From positions 115,065,358 through 115,129,357 of the forward strand of contig OZ023265.1 of the NCBI GenBank assembly GCA_964006375.1: 64,000 nucleotides of DNA, in the 5' to 3' direction. The translations under genes and the position numbers were made by a program. The notes beneath the pieces were generated by a model. That model was given only the letters and a program-made list of their open reading frames with translations, had not been told where the DNA came from and ran no database searches. Every line of letters starts with the position of its first letter. The stretch's first letter is position 1. Source of the stretch: Tillus elongatus. Its lineage: Eukaryota > Arthropoda > Insecta > Coleoptera > Cleridae. Positions 24,626-35,528 of this stretch are shown here, in pieces.

Positions 24626-25340
24626 AAGTAGGGACGCAGCAAGTGCGTTATGGTAGCGAATTTTTATAGAAATGGTTTTAATGTTAAATATGTTTTTTAA
24701 TGAAAGACATGAAATTTAGTAGAAAGTGTAACCTCTATAGAGGAAAGCATGTAACATATTCCATCAAAATAACTTATTGTTTGAGAAAGTACAAAAATTT
24801 TCCGAAAAAACTGGTTTAACTTTCTTGACCAATGAACCTATCCAGGCAGTTTATACAAAGGCTACACCTGCCAAAATATAACTATTTACGGAAAGCTTTT
24901 GACAGAAATAAAAAAAATCACTTGAGAATATGCAAACAGTTTGTTTCAGAAAAATTCGTCGATTTTTTAAAAAGATTGGCTGAGTTATCTTACATGAAAA
25001 TTATTAAATTTTTTTTGCAGAAGTTAAAAAAAGTTTTTTTGCACAAAACCTTACGAATCACATTTTTTTGTACGTAACTTCGTATATAACTTTTTTATCA
25101 TAATTTTTAAATTTATAATTAATAGCACTTCAGAAAAAATTGCAATAAAAACTTTCCAGCAAAAGCTGAGTATGAATTCGCAAACAAATTGTTTCCAATA
25201 ACTTCTAAATTCATAATTAATTGATTTTCACAAAAAAAATCAGAAAACCCTGAAAAAAAAACAGGAAAAGTTGATTAGATATTGTCTATATGAAAATTTG
25301 CTGATGAAATACATAAATTATATATAATTCAAATTATATA
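24626..25340 (+). mobile_element. Family X copy, related to 7.3 kb
   Basis: GTAGGGACGCAGCAAGTGCG starts the copy, followed by AATGAAAGACATGAAATTTAG, CCATCAAAATAACTTATTG and CTTGACCAATGAACC. It then grades into AT-rich text (ATTTTTTTGCAGAAG) also seen after the 7.3-kb copy. No microsatellite expansion and no distal end. Confidence 0.65.
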
Positions 25341-25539
25341 CCTAGTAATTAGAATGAAAAAGAAAAGAAAATGTAACAAATTTTTTTGTAGTTTTAACGA
25401 AAACTCTGAAAAAAAGTTTCAAAAATCCCGATGATTACCATCATTGTTGATGGTAACGGCATCACTGCCAATAAAAGATATCACCCGGTAATGTTGTTAA
25501 ATTTGTGTGCTCTAGTTATACAATATTACGTACACTTGG
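25341..25539. other. Unassigned spacer
   Basis: No feature recognised. Confidence 0.35.
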
Positions 25540-25672
25540 AGAACCCAAATCACCCCAACCTATTTAAAAAAACCTGACAATCGTTTTAATAACCAAGTAA
25601 GCGTCATCAGAGAGTTAATAATTCTCACGGTTACTTATCAGTGGTTCCAATCTTCACTTAGTGTAGTATACA
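25540..25672 (-). mobile_element. Penelope-like terminal repeat with hammerhead-like motif
   Basis: TACACTTGGAGAACCCAAAT, ACCTGACAATCGTTTTAA, AACCAAGTAAGCGTCATCAG matches the repeats at 0.9 and 36.2 kb. On the minus strand it reads CTGATGA, a stem-loop, then TAAAAC in place of GAAAC, so the hammerhead core has lost its conserved G. The far side (TCAGTGGTTCCAATCTTCAC) is the leader segment of the 0.9-kb copy, inverted. Confidence 0.6.
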
Positions 25673-25767
25673 ATTAGTGTTTAATGGCTAATGCTTAATT
25701 TTGTCGCTCGCAACAACGACAAAAAAATAGAGTTATATAACATCTGTTTTTACACAATTATATACAG

Positions 25768-27779
25768 TGTGGACCGCCGTTACAAAAAAAAATCATAATT
25801 CGAAGAGAAATGTTTTTTTATGAAAAACGCTCGGACACGTATAAACTATTTTATTTTGTTTCACACTTTGTAGTATTAGTTTGTAATTTTTACCCCTCAC
25901 CATTTTACCCCCACCGTTTGTTGATTTTTTAAAAACAGAAACTCAATCATTTTTGGATGGAAGTTCAAAGAGCATATTTTCTCTGTTTGATGGCACCAAC
26001 AATTTAGGTCCAAAAGTCATAGACCGCTACACAGGCTGGAAACTTAATGACTCACAATAAAACAGGGAATTAATCTTAGGTGAAACTCATCTCTGACTCT
26101 ATATAAACCCTCCCGGGTGATGGCCTTAATTTCCCTGTTTATTATTTCTTTTAAGTCGTTCAAATCTAAAGATTGTGTTTTATACACTCTGTTATTCAGA
26201 TGCCCCTACAAGAAAAAGTCCAGAGGTGTAAGATCTGGTGATCTTGCAGGCCACTCTTTGAAACCACTTTTCCTATCCACTTTTGTGAAAATGTTTCATT
26301 TAAATACTCTGTACAGGAAAAGCAGAGTGGGGTGATGCGCGATCGTGTAGCAACCATATCACTTCATTTGAACGATTGCGGTCAAGTGCATTCGGAAATA
26401 ACTCTGGAATGATTTGGTGCCTTAGCATTCCCAAATATCTTAAACTGTTAAAGTTTTCAATGAAAATAGGACCAATCACATGGACCACAACGATACCAGC
26501 TCAAACGTTGACGTTCTCAGGACCTTGGGTGTGGGTTTCTTGCATCCAAAGAGGGTTTTTCTCGACACAGTATTTGCAGTTTTTTCGATATACCTCACCA
26601 TCTAAAACAAATATTGCTTCATCAGAGAGAAGAATTTCTGCGAAATAAATAATATTCGTATTTAGAATATAACATATCTGCACGCCAAATTGCAATCTCC
26701 TATCCGAATCACCGTCAATCAGTTCTTGTAAGTGTTGTAGTATATATGTATGAATTTTCGTTTTTTTTTTAAGTTATTAAAACAGTTGAATGAGCTATAT
26801 CATTTTCACGTGCCACCTGACGCGTCGAAGATGTAGGATTTTCTTAAAAAGCCAACTAAGTATCAAGTTTCACGTTATCCTTGACATAAGCAGGCTTCCT
26901 GCACAATGGATTAATGTGTCCAACTTCGCAAAACTGTGCATAAATTTTAGATACAGTTCCCTGAGAAAGTGGAGGTAGCTCGAGGTGCTTGGTGTTAAAA
27001 AGATTAACAACTTCTGCTTGAGATCGACATTTATCTCGATCACTGATATTTCAGTTCGTAGGGTTTCAAATAAACAACGCATTTTTGTGACTTAAGGCGC
27101 AGTAGATTTTACACCTTACTGACAATTGTTTCCACAATGTTTGACCTCACTAACGTGCACCTCAGCTGACCGAATGAAGGCGACATAATAAAACATTAAA
27201 TTTGTACCTGCAAGAACTGATAAACATCGGTGAAGCAGATAACACGTTTCAGATAAACAAATTATCGCATTCTGCAGGCAATGTTTTAATAGGAAATAAC
27301 AGGAATAGAATTTGTACTTACTATAACACCCATTTAATGCTATTAAATAAAATTAAAAGAAAAATACAAGTTTCGTGTACAAGTCAAATCATTATGTAGG
27401 AGACCTGATTCTGCAGATGAAAATTTAACAAATCTATTTTTGTTGATTTATAATTAAGATCCAACATTATTCTCGCCGCAGGTTGCATGCAACAATGAGT
27501 CATTATCATGGAATCTTTAATAACTGTGAATGTCAGAATAAACGGTTTAAGTTTTATAGTCAGTCATTAAATTTCAACCCTGTGTACCATCATAAAAATA
27601 TGCTGTTTGAATTTCCGTCAAAACTTAATGGGACTTGCTATTTAAAAAAGTCAACAACGGGTGGAGGTAAAATCGTGAGGGGTGAAAACTAATACTACAA
27701 GGTGTGAAACAAAAAAAATTAGTTGACGTGTCCAAGCGTTGTTATGACAAACATTTCTCTTCGAATTATGAATTTTATG
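25768..27779 (-). mobile_element. Mariner-like element with about 190-bp terminal inverted repeats
   Basis: Left arm about 25790-25985 and right arm about 27590-27778 are inverse copies: ATAATTCGAAGAGAAATG, TTGTTTCACAC, TTGTAGTATTAGTTT, CCCCTCAC, and TGGAAGTTCAAAGAGCATAT-type text. A decayed transposase lies between them on the minus strand. Long terminal repeats and this transposase type recur in the 56.6- and 60.2-kb elements. The outermost right bases are cut off at the abutting SINE at 27.78 kb. Confidence 0.8.
26100..27082 (-). pseudogene. Mariner-like transposase pseudogene
   Basis: Minus-strand frames give, in order, QAEVVNLFNTKHLELPPLSQ and TVSKIYAQFCEVGHINPLCR (N-terminal helix-turn-helix), STRQVARENDIAHSTV (second helix-turn-helix), LLSDEAIF (first catalytic Asp block), GPIFIENFNSLRYL, WLLHDRASPHSAF (usually QHDGAPAH) and SGFKEWPARSPDLTPLDFFL (third catalytic block). 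All DDE/D landmarks are thus traceable. Several frameshifts and in-frame stops interrupt it. The likely start codon is the ATG ending at 27082. This belongs to the Tc1/mariner superfamily type common in insects. Not functional. Confidence 0.85.
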
Positions 27780-27910
27780 TCACAACCTCGGTTGATGTTA
27801 ATTTTACATGCAGTTTGTACTGAAAAAGTAAAAGGAGAGCCCTGATATCGAACCCAGTACCCCTCGGTTCAGAGGCATACGTCCTTACCTCTGGACCACC
27901 GAGACGTTGA
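27780..27910 (-). mobile_element. SINE copy, 3' body truncated
   Basis: TCACAACCTCGGTTGATG to TGCAGTTTGTACTGAAAAAG, then the B-box complement TATCGAACCCAGTACCCC, AGAGGCATACGTCCTTACC and CTGGACCACCGAGACG (A-box side). This intact junction TTTGTACTGAAAA is the empty-site reference for the LTR insertion at 14.4 kb. Confidence 0.8.
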
Positions 27911-27989
27911 TATTCCTACTTAACTTTTAAATACTAAAAGTAATGCGCGAACAAAGACGTAGAGCATAGTTCAAAATAGCTGAATACAG

Positions 27990-28190
27990 ATGTACAGACT
28001 TCTTCTCTCGCTTCACAAATGCTTGTTTTCTTCTCTGTAACCGTTTTCTCCTTTTTCGGCGATTGCAGAAAAGAAGAAAAAAACACTTGGGAAGTCAGAG
28101 AAGAAGTGTCAACATATGTATTTAGTATGGTACAGTTTTACTAAGTAAGTGCAGCAACAATTAGTACATTAAAAATATCCTGTCAATTAA
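27990..28190. repeat. Hairpin-forming repeat related to the 34.6-kb foldback
   Basis: ACAGACTTCTTCTCTCGC to GAAGTCAGAGAAGAAGTGTC forms an imperfect inverted repeat. ATTTAGTATGG...TTTTACTAAGTAAGTGCAGC resembles GTATGGACAAGTTTCACCAA of the 34.6-kb foldback arms. It is a diverged relative, and TTCTCTGTAACCG text ties it to the 8.2- and 43.3-kb blocks. Confidence 0.5.
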
Positions 28191-28770
28191 TACCATTTGG
28201 TTATATTTTAAAGACAATAATACTTGGTGATTTCTAGAAAGAAAATATATAATATGTTTTCCCTTTTCTGTTTACAAAGTATTTCTGTTACTTTACTTGA
28301 AAATGTGCCTAACCAAACGACTAATTCTTTTTTCTTTCTGTTTTAGGTAAATATGTTTGCTTGAAGGTATTTGATACTTTGTCTAAAAAAAGTGGTAAGT
28401 GCTACTGTTTCTAAAGTATCATTTGCGTAAAAATCTAATTTGCATGCTATAAAAAGAGGTACATGAATCCCCTCATCTGCGTTTATATTCGACCGACGAG
28501 CCTAATGCGTAGCATCATGTAAGATAAAATTGAGTCATCTCGACCTTGTCAAATAAAAAGCAGCCCATCAAAAATCAGTCAACAGAAAAGTGGGCAGCGT
28601 AATATGAGATTCTCTTTAAGTTTCTTGTTCTATCCCCCACAGGCGCAAAAAAATCCATTATGAATACAGCAGATGCGCCGGAGAAAAAAAGATAATATGC
28701 ACATGTATGCTGAATATTGCAGATGTTATAAGGATTCGCAATAGTATCCTACATTACGAATAACACTTTG
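28191..28770. other. Unassigned DNA
   Basis: No feature recognised. Confidence 0.4.
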
Positions 28771-28889
28771 CATTGCTATGATCTGTATAAACGTTATCCA
28801 TGATGCCTTTACAAAGTGTACACAGTGGTTGGATTTTAAATTAGATTTAATAAATGTAATTGGACACATGGCTTATTTTACGTCGATCA

Positions 28890-29108
28890 TTAAACATGTA
28901 ATTGAAAATAAACCTGAACACACCATTGTTGATCTAAAGCACAACCTAATATATACGAGTGGCATTCAAATATTAGTTTACGGAGCTTCTGTTTAATACC
29001 AGTATTAACATATACGTTGCCGTTCCAACTCCAGGCCTTATTTCTGCCATATACTTCCTTAGCCTTGCTTAGAAGATTAAGATTGTTGTAAGTAAAGTCA
29101 TCCGCCAC
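28890..29108 (-). pseudogene. LINE ORF1/FP-like domain fragment
   Basis: The minus-strand frame MADDFTYNNLNLLSKAKEVY..AWSWNGNVYV resembles the short C-terminal domain found in baculovirus FP-like proteins and in first open reading frames of insect non-LTR retrotransposons (typical pattern LTxxNxxLLxxAK...YVWxxNGxVxVR). Only about 45 residues match in pattern, and the reading frame degrades afterwards. No reverse transcriptase adjoins it. It may be a chance fit, but the spacing of the pattern is good. Confidence 0.35.
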
Positions 29109-29306
29109 GAAAATTCCCCTGTTTTTTAATATAGCTGTTTTCCTTCGTCATCTGGTTTTCAGGTGCGCAAAAAGACTGGCTTAAAAAGACGAACTATTTT
29201 TCGACGTAACTATCGTCGTCTTACTTACGTGAACAAAGAGGTTCTCCAAAATCCTAGCGAAAATGTACTTTATTATTACTCTATTTTTAAATGTTCATCT
29301 GTATGT

Positions 29307-29610
29307 ATTTTTTTATGTATGTTCACCGATACTTTCGTCAATTGTGGACCAATTTCAATAAATATTTTGTTTGCTGGAAAAGGTATATTCTTGAGGTGGT
29401 CCCATTTTAACTAAGTCAGGATCTGATGGGATCTCAGGCAAATTGAGGGGAATCCTCGCACATTATTATTTTTTATGAATGTTTACCGATATTTTCTCAA
29501 TTGTGGACCAATTTTTAATTCTTTTTTTAAAGGATAAACGCATGAGGTGGTTCCATTTTTACCAAGTTAGGATTTGATGATGGCATCTCAGGGAAATCGA
29601 GCAAAATACT
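29307..29610 (+). repeat. Tandem duplication, period about 160 bp
   Basis: Two units share TTTTTTATGTATGTTCACCG, CAATTGTGGACCAATTT, TGAGGTGGTCCCATTTT, and AGTCAGGATCTGATG with substitutions. GTTCACCGAT at 29321 and GTTTACCGAT at 29481 give the period. Confidence 0.75.
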
Positions 29611-29745
29611 TTTTTAATCTTTGTAACTTAAAGTTCTACTGTATAACGGCATTTTGATTATATTATAGCCGCTTTATATTATCGTGCTCACAACGTTCCT
29701 ATATTTACACTAAAGGTGAGAAAATAGACAAAAAAACAAAAATTC

Positions 29746-30192
29746 AACCGACTTTAAAATAGGCACTAAAAAGCGAACAATAACTAGATTACATATTTAG
29801 TTCAAAAAACAAAAATCAATTTAAAAGAAATATTAGTATTTGCGCCACCTACTTATCTGTTTGAAGTCGGTACCAAGCCCGAAACACAGTAATACTTACC
29901 GATATAAATAGCTTAATTAATAAGGGAGTATAATTCTAATGAAATACCAAAATATGTTGTTAATAATCAAAGGCCAACCTCAGGCATTCCGTCGCATGCG
30001 CGAAGAAACTTGCAATGTGGCGAGAGTGGATCTAACCTATCTACCTACTACCTAATTTGATTGGCACCGACTTCAAGCAGATAAGTAGGTAGCGCATAGA
30101 ATAATATTTCCTTTAAATTAATTTTTGTCTTTTAAATGAAACCCGTAATACAGTTAATTTTCGCTTTTTAGTACCTAGTGTGAAGTCGGTGT
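29746..30192. mobile_element. Foldback MITE with about 135-bp arms
   Basis: The left arm (29746-29875) starts CAACCGACTTTAAAATAGG and ends TACTTATCTGTTTGAAGTCGG. The right arm (30066-30192) is its inverse and ends GTGTGAAGTCGGTG. Shared arm text includes CACTAAAAAGCGAA and CGCCACCTACTTATCTG. Both ends of each arm carry CCGACTT or its complement. The central 190 bp are unrelated and contain no frame. Confidence 0.75.
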
Positions 30193-31259
30193 AATTTATG
30201 TGTAATTTTTTTTTAAGTTGTCGCTTCTTTGTCACATCTGGTTTTAATTTAATGGAAAATTTCTCTTACAGAAACCAAAAAGACTCATATTTTGCTTGAC
30301 TGAAATTCAGTAAATTGCATGTAAAAAGTTTGTACCTCCAACATTTTTAATGTCATTCAGATAATTCATCACTATTTTTAATTGCCTTTCAGGCTGCTGT
30401 CAATTTCTGTGTAAATTAAAAATTTAGACCCTTTTATTAACAAACTTTTACAAAACTCGTGACTTTTAAATTAATAGCCTCTATCTCGTCAGTACATAAT
30501 TTATTTCAAAGGTAATCTGTGGGGTCGTGAATCGTTTGAAGTGCGCATTTCCTCTTTGTGTCAAGATGTAATTACAACAACTAAATTGTATTTAAACTTG
30601 CCGGGCATGAACCTAATTGCGTTATTACAAAGTGTTTCCTGTGACCAATTTAAAACATGAAAGGTTTGTTGACAGGTGGTTCTCTTCAGTTCTGTACAAT
30701 TGTAAACATAAATTATTAGTTTTGGTGGCATCAATACATGTATTGTGAATAATATTCAAATTAACAACCTTTATTGTTTGTAATTAAAATTAATATTTGC
30801 ATGTACAGCATGTGGAAATTGTAAATTATATTATGTATGTCATTTTGGTGTTTATCATTTAACGCGCAATCATAACAATAGTCGATTGCATTGGTGAAAT
30901 ACTATTTGACTACACATTTATGAAATATGAATATAATTGCCTTCAAATCCAAATATCACTATTTAAAATATTTATCTATTAAGCTTATAATGTAACATCG
31001 CATCATTCCCGTAATAACTGTTAATTTTGGAAATAAAATATAGCGATTGTAAGAGTCGGCCAATTGCAATGACATCTTCTGTACTACTATGTTTTGTCTC
31101 TGATAAGAAATGATAACAATATGATCAAAAAATTGTGACAGGTGTACATTGTTTTAATGTTGCCTTATTAAGAAATTATCTCGTTAAATTCGCGTTTACT
31201 TTACTTAAAAAAAAGGTTCGTAGCAATATGTATCCAATTTATTAAGGCAATAAGTCATT
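30193..31259. other. Unassigned AT-rich DNA
   Basis: No gene or repeat recognised. Confidence 0.4.
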
Positions 31260-32050
31260 ATGCCTAGGCGTCGTTTACGAACAATTGCAATTATTTAAGT
31301 GAATTTGAAATTGGGCGCATTGTTGGTATGCGGAAGCCGGTTTTTTAATCAGAAAAATTTCCGACCGCATAGGACAAAGTGTGCCAACAGTGTTGGTTCA
31401 GTTGGTCCGAAGAAGGAACCCATAACCGTCGCCATGGACTCAAGAAACTTCAGCACGGGAAGATCGTCATTTGGCGATTGCGACTTTACAAGGCAGATTT
31501 GCCACCACACGAAAAGGTTTTGTTTTGAAGAGTAGACGATTACGTGGAGAACGCCGAAATTTAGAATTTGCTGTGGAACGGCATATGGGCCATACATGAG
31601 GGGTGATGGTATTGGGTGCGATAACATACGGAGCGGGTAACCGCTAGTTTTTATTGATAGAAAATGAAATGCAAATGATTACATACGAAACATACTGCAG
31701 CCTATTGCACTGCCATATCTACGAGAGTTAATTCAACCCCTTTTTCAACAAGACTACGCACGTCCTCATACAGCAAGGGTCAGTATAAGGTTCTTACAAA
31801 AAAATAACGCGACCTTGCTTCCATGGCCTTCTCGTTTCTCAGACTATCACCAATTGAACATGTGTGATATATGATGGGCAATAGACTGAGTAATTAATCC
31901 CAACCAACAAAGAACCTAGTTCACCTTCGTCGCCGAGTTCAGGAAGCCTAGGATACGATGGTAACATGATGGATGAATCATTTCGTTTCAAACATGCCTC
32001 GAAGAAATATCAAATGCATAAGAAACCGCGGCATACCTACTCCGTATTAA
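31260..32050 (+). pseudogene. Tc1-family transposase pseudogene
   Basis: From an ATG at 31260 (PRRRLRT), frames give FEIGRIVGMREAGF-like and IRKISDRIGQSVPTV (paired-type DNA-binding domain), EEGTHNRRHG, RGERRNLEFAVERHMGHT, MVLGAITYGAGNR, a decayed QDNARPHTA block (QQDYARPHTARV in frame near 31750), a PxPWPSRFSDYHQLNMC-type SPDLxPIE block, HLRRRVQEAW, and MPRRNIKCIRNRGIPTPY followed by a stop at 32048-32050. The order and C-terminus match Tc1-like transposases. At least two frameshifts and several stops inactivate it; length is close to the usual ~340 codons. Confidence 0.85.
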
Positions 32051-32151
32051 ATATGTTGTTATTTTTTAATATTTTAGTTTAAAAATTTAATAGTTTTTTA
32101 AGTTTGATTAAACACACATTATGTACAAATTTTATTAAAATCTATTAACTC

Positions 32152-32185
32152 TTACTGGGTGTTCGGATTTTTTTGAGTCAGTATA
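32152..32185. repeat. Right terminal inverted repeat of the Tc1 element
   Basis: CTGGGTGTTCGGATTTTTTT followed by GAGTCAGTA resembles Tc1-type termini, which read inward as TACTGACTCAAAAA. It lies about 100 bp after the transposase stop. I could not find the left terminus. Confidence 0.6.
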
Positions 32186-32233
32186 GCTTCGTTTTGTGAA
32201 GGTTAACTGACACAATAGTTTTCTACACTTATA

Positions 32234-32413
32234 CACAGTTTCATAAAGCTCGATTATATATTTAACGGCCAATTAGTTAATCAAGATTTAATACAACCAA
32301 TCGAAGCTTCAAACTATTGGGTTGGCATGGCAAAAGCCCGAATGATGTCCTGTGATTGGTCGTCTGAAGCCTTGATTAACTAACCGTCCGTGACATCATT
32401 AATCAACCCGGGC
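32234..32413. mobile_element. Palindromic MITE M2, copy 1
   Basis: CAGTTTCATAAAGCTCGATT, TATTTAACGGCC, TAGTTAATCAAG at the left; CTTGATTAACTAACCGTCCG at the right. The same termini and length are found at 50.2 kb. Non-coding. Confidence 0.7.
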
Positions 32414-32689
32414 ATCAACTTTTTAATTTTCCAATTTCAATATAATAGTGAATCAAAACTTACCTTTGACATTAGGTTGAGGCCTAATTATTATTTCAGG
32501 AAAAAAAACAATTGAGCATCGCGTTTTTGAGATACAAAATACACATATGTTTTCTTATTGGAACATCCTATATATTATTAGATATTTGAATCTGATAGCG
32601 TTAATATATGTGTTGGTAATTTTCTTATTACTAGACTTATAAACTTGGTAAAATTGAGAGTCTCGTTATTATAAGAGCTATCTGAACGA

Positions 32690-32819
32690 CTTTTAGTGAA
32701 TTTTTATTTAAAAAATTCACTATTAGAGATGTATCGATGGTGAGACTTTGCACAATTTTTTTCAAAGGAGCGCGAACCCCTAGAACCCTATATTCGGGGT
32801 CAGTTTAAATTTTTATATG

Positions 32820-32902
<83 letters not shown>

Positions 32903-33392
32903 ATGTATATATGTATCCATCTGTTAACATTAAAACAATAATTAACCGATTTCGATGAAACTCGGCTAGTGCCTTTCTTTTATTAATGGCTTGGACGAGT
33001 TCGTTAGCCAGGAATATCGGACAAGGTTTTCCGGGAAAATTTTGAGTTTCCTTTTGAAAAAAGTTTTTTCTCCGAAAATTACAAAGATATTTTAATAAAG
33101 TTTTACAGATATGTTTCCTTGAAAAAGAACTTACCACATACCAAAATTGATGTTTTTAAGTTTACAGAATATTGAATTATTTAAATTTCGAGTTTTCTTT
33201 CAAAAAAAAATCTCTCCGAAAATTACAAAGCTATTTTAATGAAATTTTGTGGATATGTTGCCTTGGAAAATACCTTACTACGTACAAAATTCAACTTTCT
33301 AAGTTTATAGAAAATTGAGTTATTCAAATTTGAAGCATTTAATAAAAAATCACTACCATAACGCACTTGCTGCATCCCGAAATTTTTTAGAT
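32690..33392 (-). mobile_element. Family X, full copy (ATCGATGG subfamily)
   Basis: Hairpin end TTTTAGTGAATTTTTATTTA, AAAATTCACTATTAGAG, then TGTATCGATGGTGAGAC, GGGTCAGTTTAAATT, (TA)n with GTATGTATGT at 32823-32916, the block GTTAGCCAGGAATATCGG, and the terminus AAATCACTACCATAACGC, ACTTGCTGCATCCCG. It shares its internal duplications with the 50.7-kb copy. Confidence 0.85.
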
Positions 33393-33784
33393 TTTCTCAA
33401 ATTTATTTAGTTTCTGGGAAAACGGCAAGAATGTGAAAGCGTCAATTTTAAAAATAGCCTCTACTTTAGATAATATAAGAATTAGAATTTTGAAATTTAT
33501 ATATAATTAGGAAACTTTTTCCAATTGTGTTGTACCTATTCAGTCAAAAAGGTGGCACTGTCTTTGGTTTGAGACACCTGTACCAAGTTTCTGTTATAAT
33601 CGCCACATTGGATTTTTTGATATCAAGATATCTTTTATTTACTTTCCAATAAGCATATCATTTGAAAGTGAATAAACCATACTACCTAAATATCACAAGT
33701 CGGGACGCAGCAAGTGCTTTATAGTTGTGAATTTTTATCTGTCATACATAAGTAACTGTTTAAGTCATACATAACGCTACTTAC
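33393..33784. other. Unassigned DNA with a stray X terminus
   Basis: Mostly unassigned. AAGTCGGGACGCAGCAAGTG at 33690-33709 begins an X terminus that stops after about 45 bp. Confidence 0.5.
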
Positions 33785-34553
33785 TTTGTATCTTAAGCAT
33801 ATCTTTTTAACAATCGCAATGGTCTTTAGGAGAAGGGATGTGAGACTTTAAGAGACAGGATGTGAGGCTAATGGGGCGGTGGGACTTTGCTTCGCCATAG
33901 GGCTATATCCTGTTTTTGTTATAAACACCACATTTTCTCCTCTGCATGCCCGCGGAGTATAGCCTAGGTTTAAACCAGCTCTGAATTTTAGTTGCAGGTG
34001 GGGTTTCAATATGTAAAAATCCCGCTATAGCAAGCCTGGAAATATACCATCTTTTTGAGGGGATTTATGAGGTTTAAAACTATATATCGCTCTATGGATT
34101 CTGTCAATGTCGAAGATTTTATTTGCCAGTCTTTTCCCAACTCTAACATAAGTTAACTGGGTTTCTCAATCATTGAGCAGCTGATCTGCTCTGGTGCAAT
34201 TTGCTTTTAGTATTTTATGAGCCTAGTGTTTTTTGATGATCTGTGTATATATTCACCGTTTGCCTTTTTAAGTAACCCAATAACGTTTGAGTGATCCTAT
34301 CCTAGTATTTTTTGTAGACGCTGTGCGAGGGCCTTCGCAAAACTGTCTCCAGGTTGCCCTTTTAGATCGTCTTTGGTCTTCGTGTTATAGGAAGTTAGGA
34401 CTTATCGATATTCAGCCCAGTTCGCAGTCCTCTTTGCCCCGTTAAAGAGCTTTCTGACCCCCGCTGTAAGCCGGGTCAGTTACCTATTTTACCAAGGCAC
34501 GTCCCTTAGGGTTTCATTTTGCTTGATAGGCCAGCTACTCTCATAGGCAAACT
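33785..34553 (-). pseudogene. Jockey/R1-like LINE, reverse transcriptase N-terminal part
   Basis: Minus-strand frames read AYESSWPIKQNETLRDVPW, RKLFNGAKRTANWAEYR, DHSNVIGLLKKANGEYI, HKSPQKDGIFPGLL (usually SPGPDGI, reverse transcriptase motif 1), YTPRACREENVVFITKTG (usually P..WR..KVVFIPKPG, motif 2) and PTAPLASHPVS, ISLTSCLLK (usually RPISLTSFLLKT). The copy stops just after this, before the YADD motif, so the catalytic core is missing. A 22-bp tandem duplication of the SLTS/LLK codons lies at about 33823-33866. Numerous stops and shifts; inactive. It belongs with the endonuclease fragment at 35.06-35.51 kb, separated by the foldback at 34.57-35.05 kb. Confidence 0.85.
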
Positions 34554-34568
34554 TTATAAATTAGTTTT
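34554..34568 (+). repeat. Direct repeat flanking the foldback (left)
   Basis: TTATAAATTAGTTT, repeated exactly at 35049-35062. A 14-bp direct repeat is the expected footprint of a target-site duplication. Confidence 0.6.
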
Positions 34569-35048
34569 CTATACAAATGGGCAAGCTCTTCGATAGAAGA
34601 CCTCTTCAATTCATTGATTGTTGTTGCCCTTACTTGGTGAAACTTGGCCATACTACATACAGACTTGGAGACTACTTCTCTGGCTTCACTGTTGGTTTTT
34701 GTAGGTGAAGGACGTAGCCAGCGCGTGAGCTAACTGGAGCAAGTGGCCCTTCGAATTCTGGAAGTTCTAGGATGTTCTTCAATGCTTCTGTGACTATAGT
34801 TTCGCTGCTTGACAATCTGTCTGAAAATGCTGTCAAGCAGCGAAACTATAGTCACAGAAGCATTGAAGAACATCCTAGAACTTCCAGAATTCAAAGGGCC
34901 ACTTGCTCCAGTTAGCTCACGCGCTGGCTACGTCCTTCACCTACAAAAACCAACAGTGAAACCAGCGAAGTAGTCTCCAAGTCTGTATGTAGTATGGACA
35001 AGTTTCACCAAGTAAGGGCAACAACAATCAATGAATTGAAGACGTCTT
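34569..35048. mobile_element. Foldback insertion in LINE, 219-bp near-identical arms
   Basis: Arms 34596-34814 and 34831-35049 are inverted copies differing at only about five positions by eye, around a 16-bp loop. They are flanked by the 14-bp direct repeat TTATAAATTAGTTT and sit between the endonuclease and reverse-transcriptase parts of the LINE. Diverged relatives of the arm occur at 28.0-28.2 kb. One strand reads ALKNILELPEFEGPLAPVSS for some distance, but I know no protein like it. Alternatively the arms are an inverted duplication of LINE sequence made during insertion. Confidence 0.7.
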
Positions 35049-35062
35049 TTATAAATTAGTTT
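35049..35062 (+). repeat. Direct repeat flanking the foldback (right)
   Basis: Exact copy of TTATAAATTAGTTT at 34554. Confidence 0.6.
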
Positions 35063-35520
35063 AGATGACTTGAGGGTTTTTCAAGCTGCTCCACAATGTC
35101 AAGATTACACTGCGGTCCTTGTGCCCCCAACTGATGATACATCCTATAGAGATCCTAGTTGACAAGTGTAGGTACCCTGTGCTCCCCACATACCTAATTG
35201 CTGCCCCTATGTTAAACCTTCTGGTTTGATGCTTGGACACAGGGGGTTCATCTAATACAATCCAGTTTGTCATTGTATGTGTTGTAAACCGTCCAGCAAG
35301 GGTTACATCTAATGCCTCTTTTCTGATAGCGTTTATGAAGGTCGACTTGTTCCCTTGGTTAACAATGTCTATGGTATTGGCAAACGAGTGATCAAATAGG
35401 CACTTTCCTCTCCTATTGGTGTCTGTGGTCGCCATCTTAAGTGATGGTGAACATTTGGGGTAACATCCGATAATAAAATGCGTATTTGTTTCCTTGCATC
35501 ATGAGATGAAGTGCTGAACT
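35060..35520 (-). pseudogene. Jockey/R1-like LINE, endonuclease domain fragment
   Basis: The minus-strand reading gives ETNTHFIIGC (usually LIIGCDANAH, an endonuclease motif), TTDTNRRGKCLFDH (usually WGSTDTNRRGExLL), NTIDIVNQGNKSTFINAIRK, EALDVTLAGRFT, NWIVLDEPPVSKHQTRRFNI (usually the SDHxxIxF motif). This is the apurinic-type endonuclease of jockey/R1/LOA-type LINEs. The conserved catalytic Asp and His residues are partly replaced (CYPKCSPS for CDANAHH; SKHQ for SDH), so the enzyme would be dead even without the frame breaks. Confidence 0.85.
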
Positions 35521-35528
35521 TCATCTGT

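Noticed and set aside
26117..26335. Plus-strand 72-codon frame
   Set aside because: It is the antisense of the mariner-like transposase C-terminal region (WPARSPDLTPLDFF on the minus strand).
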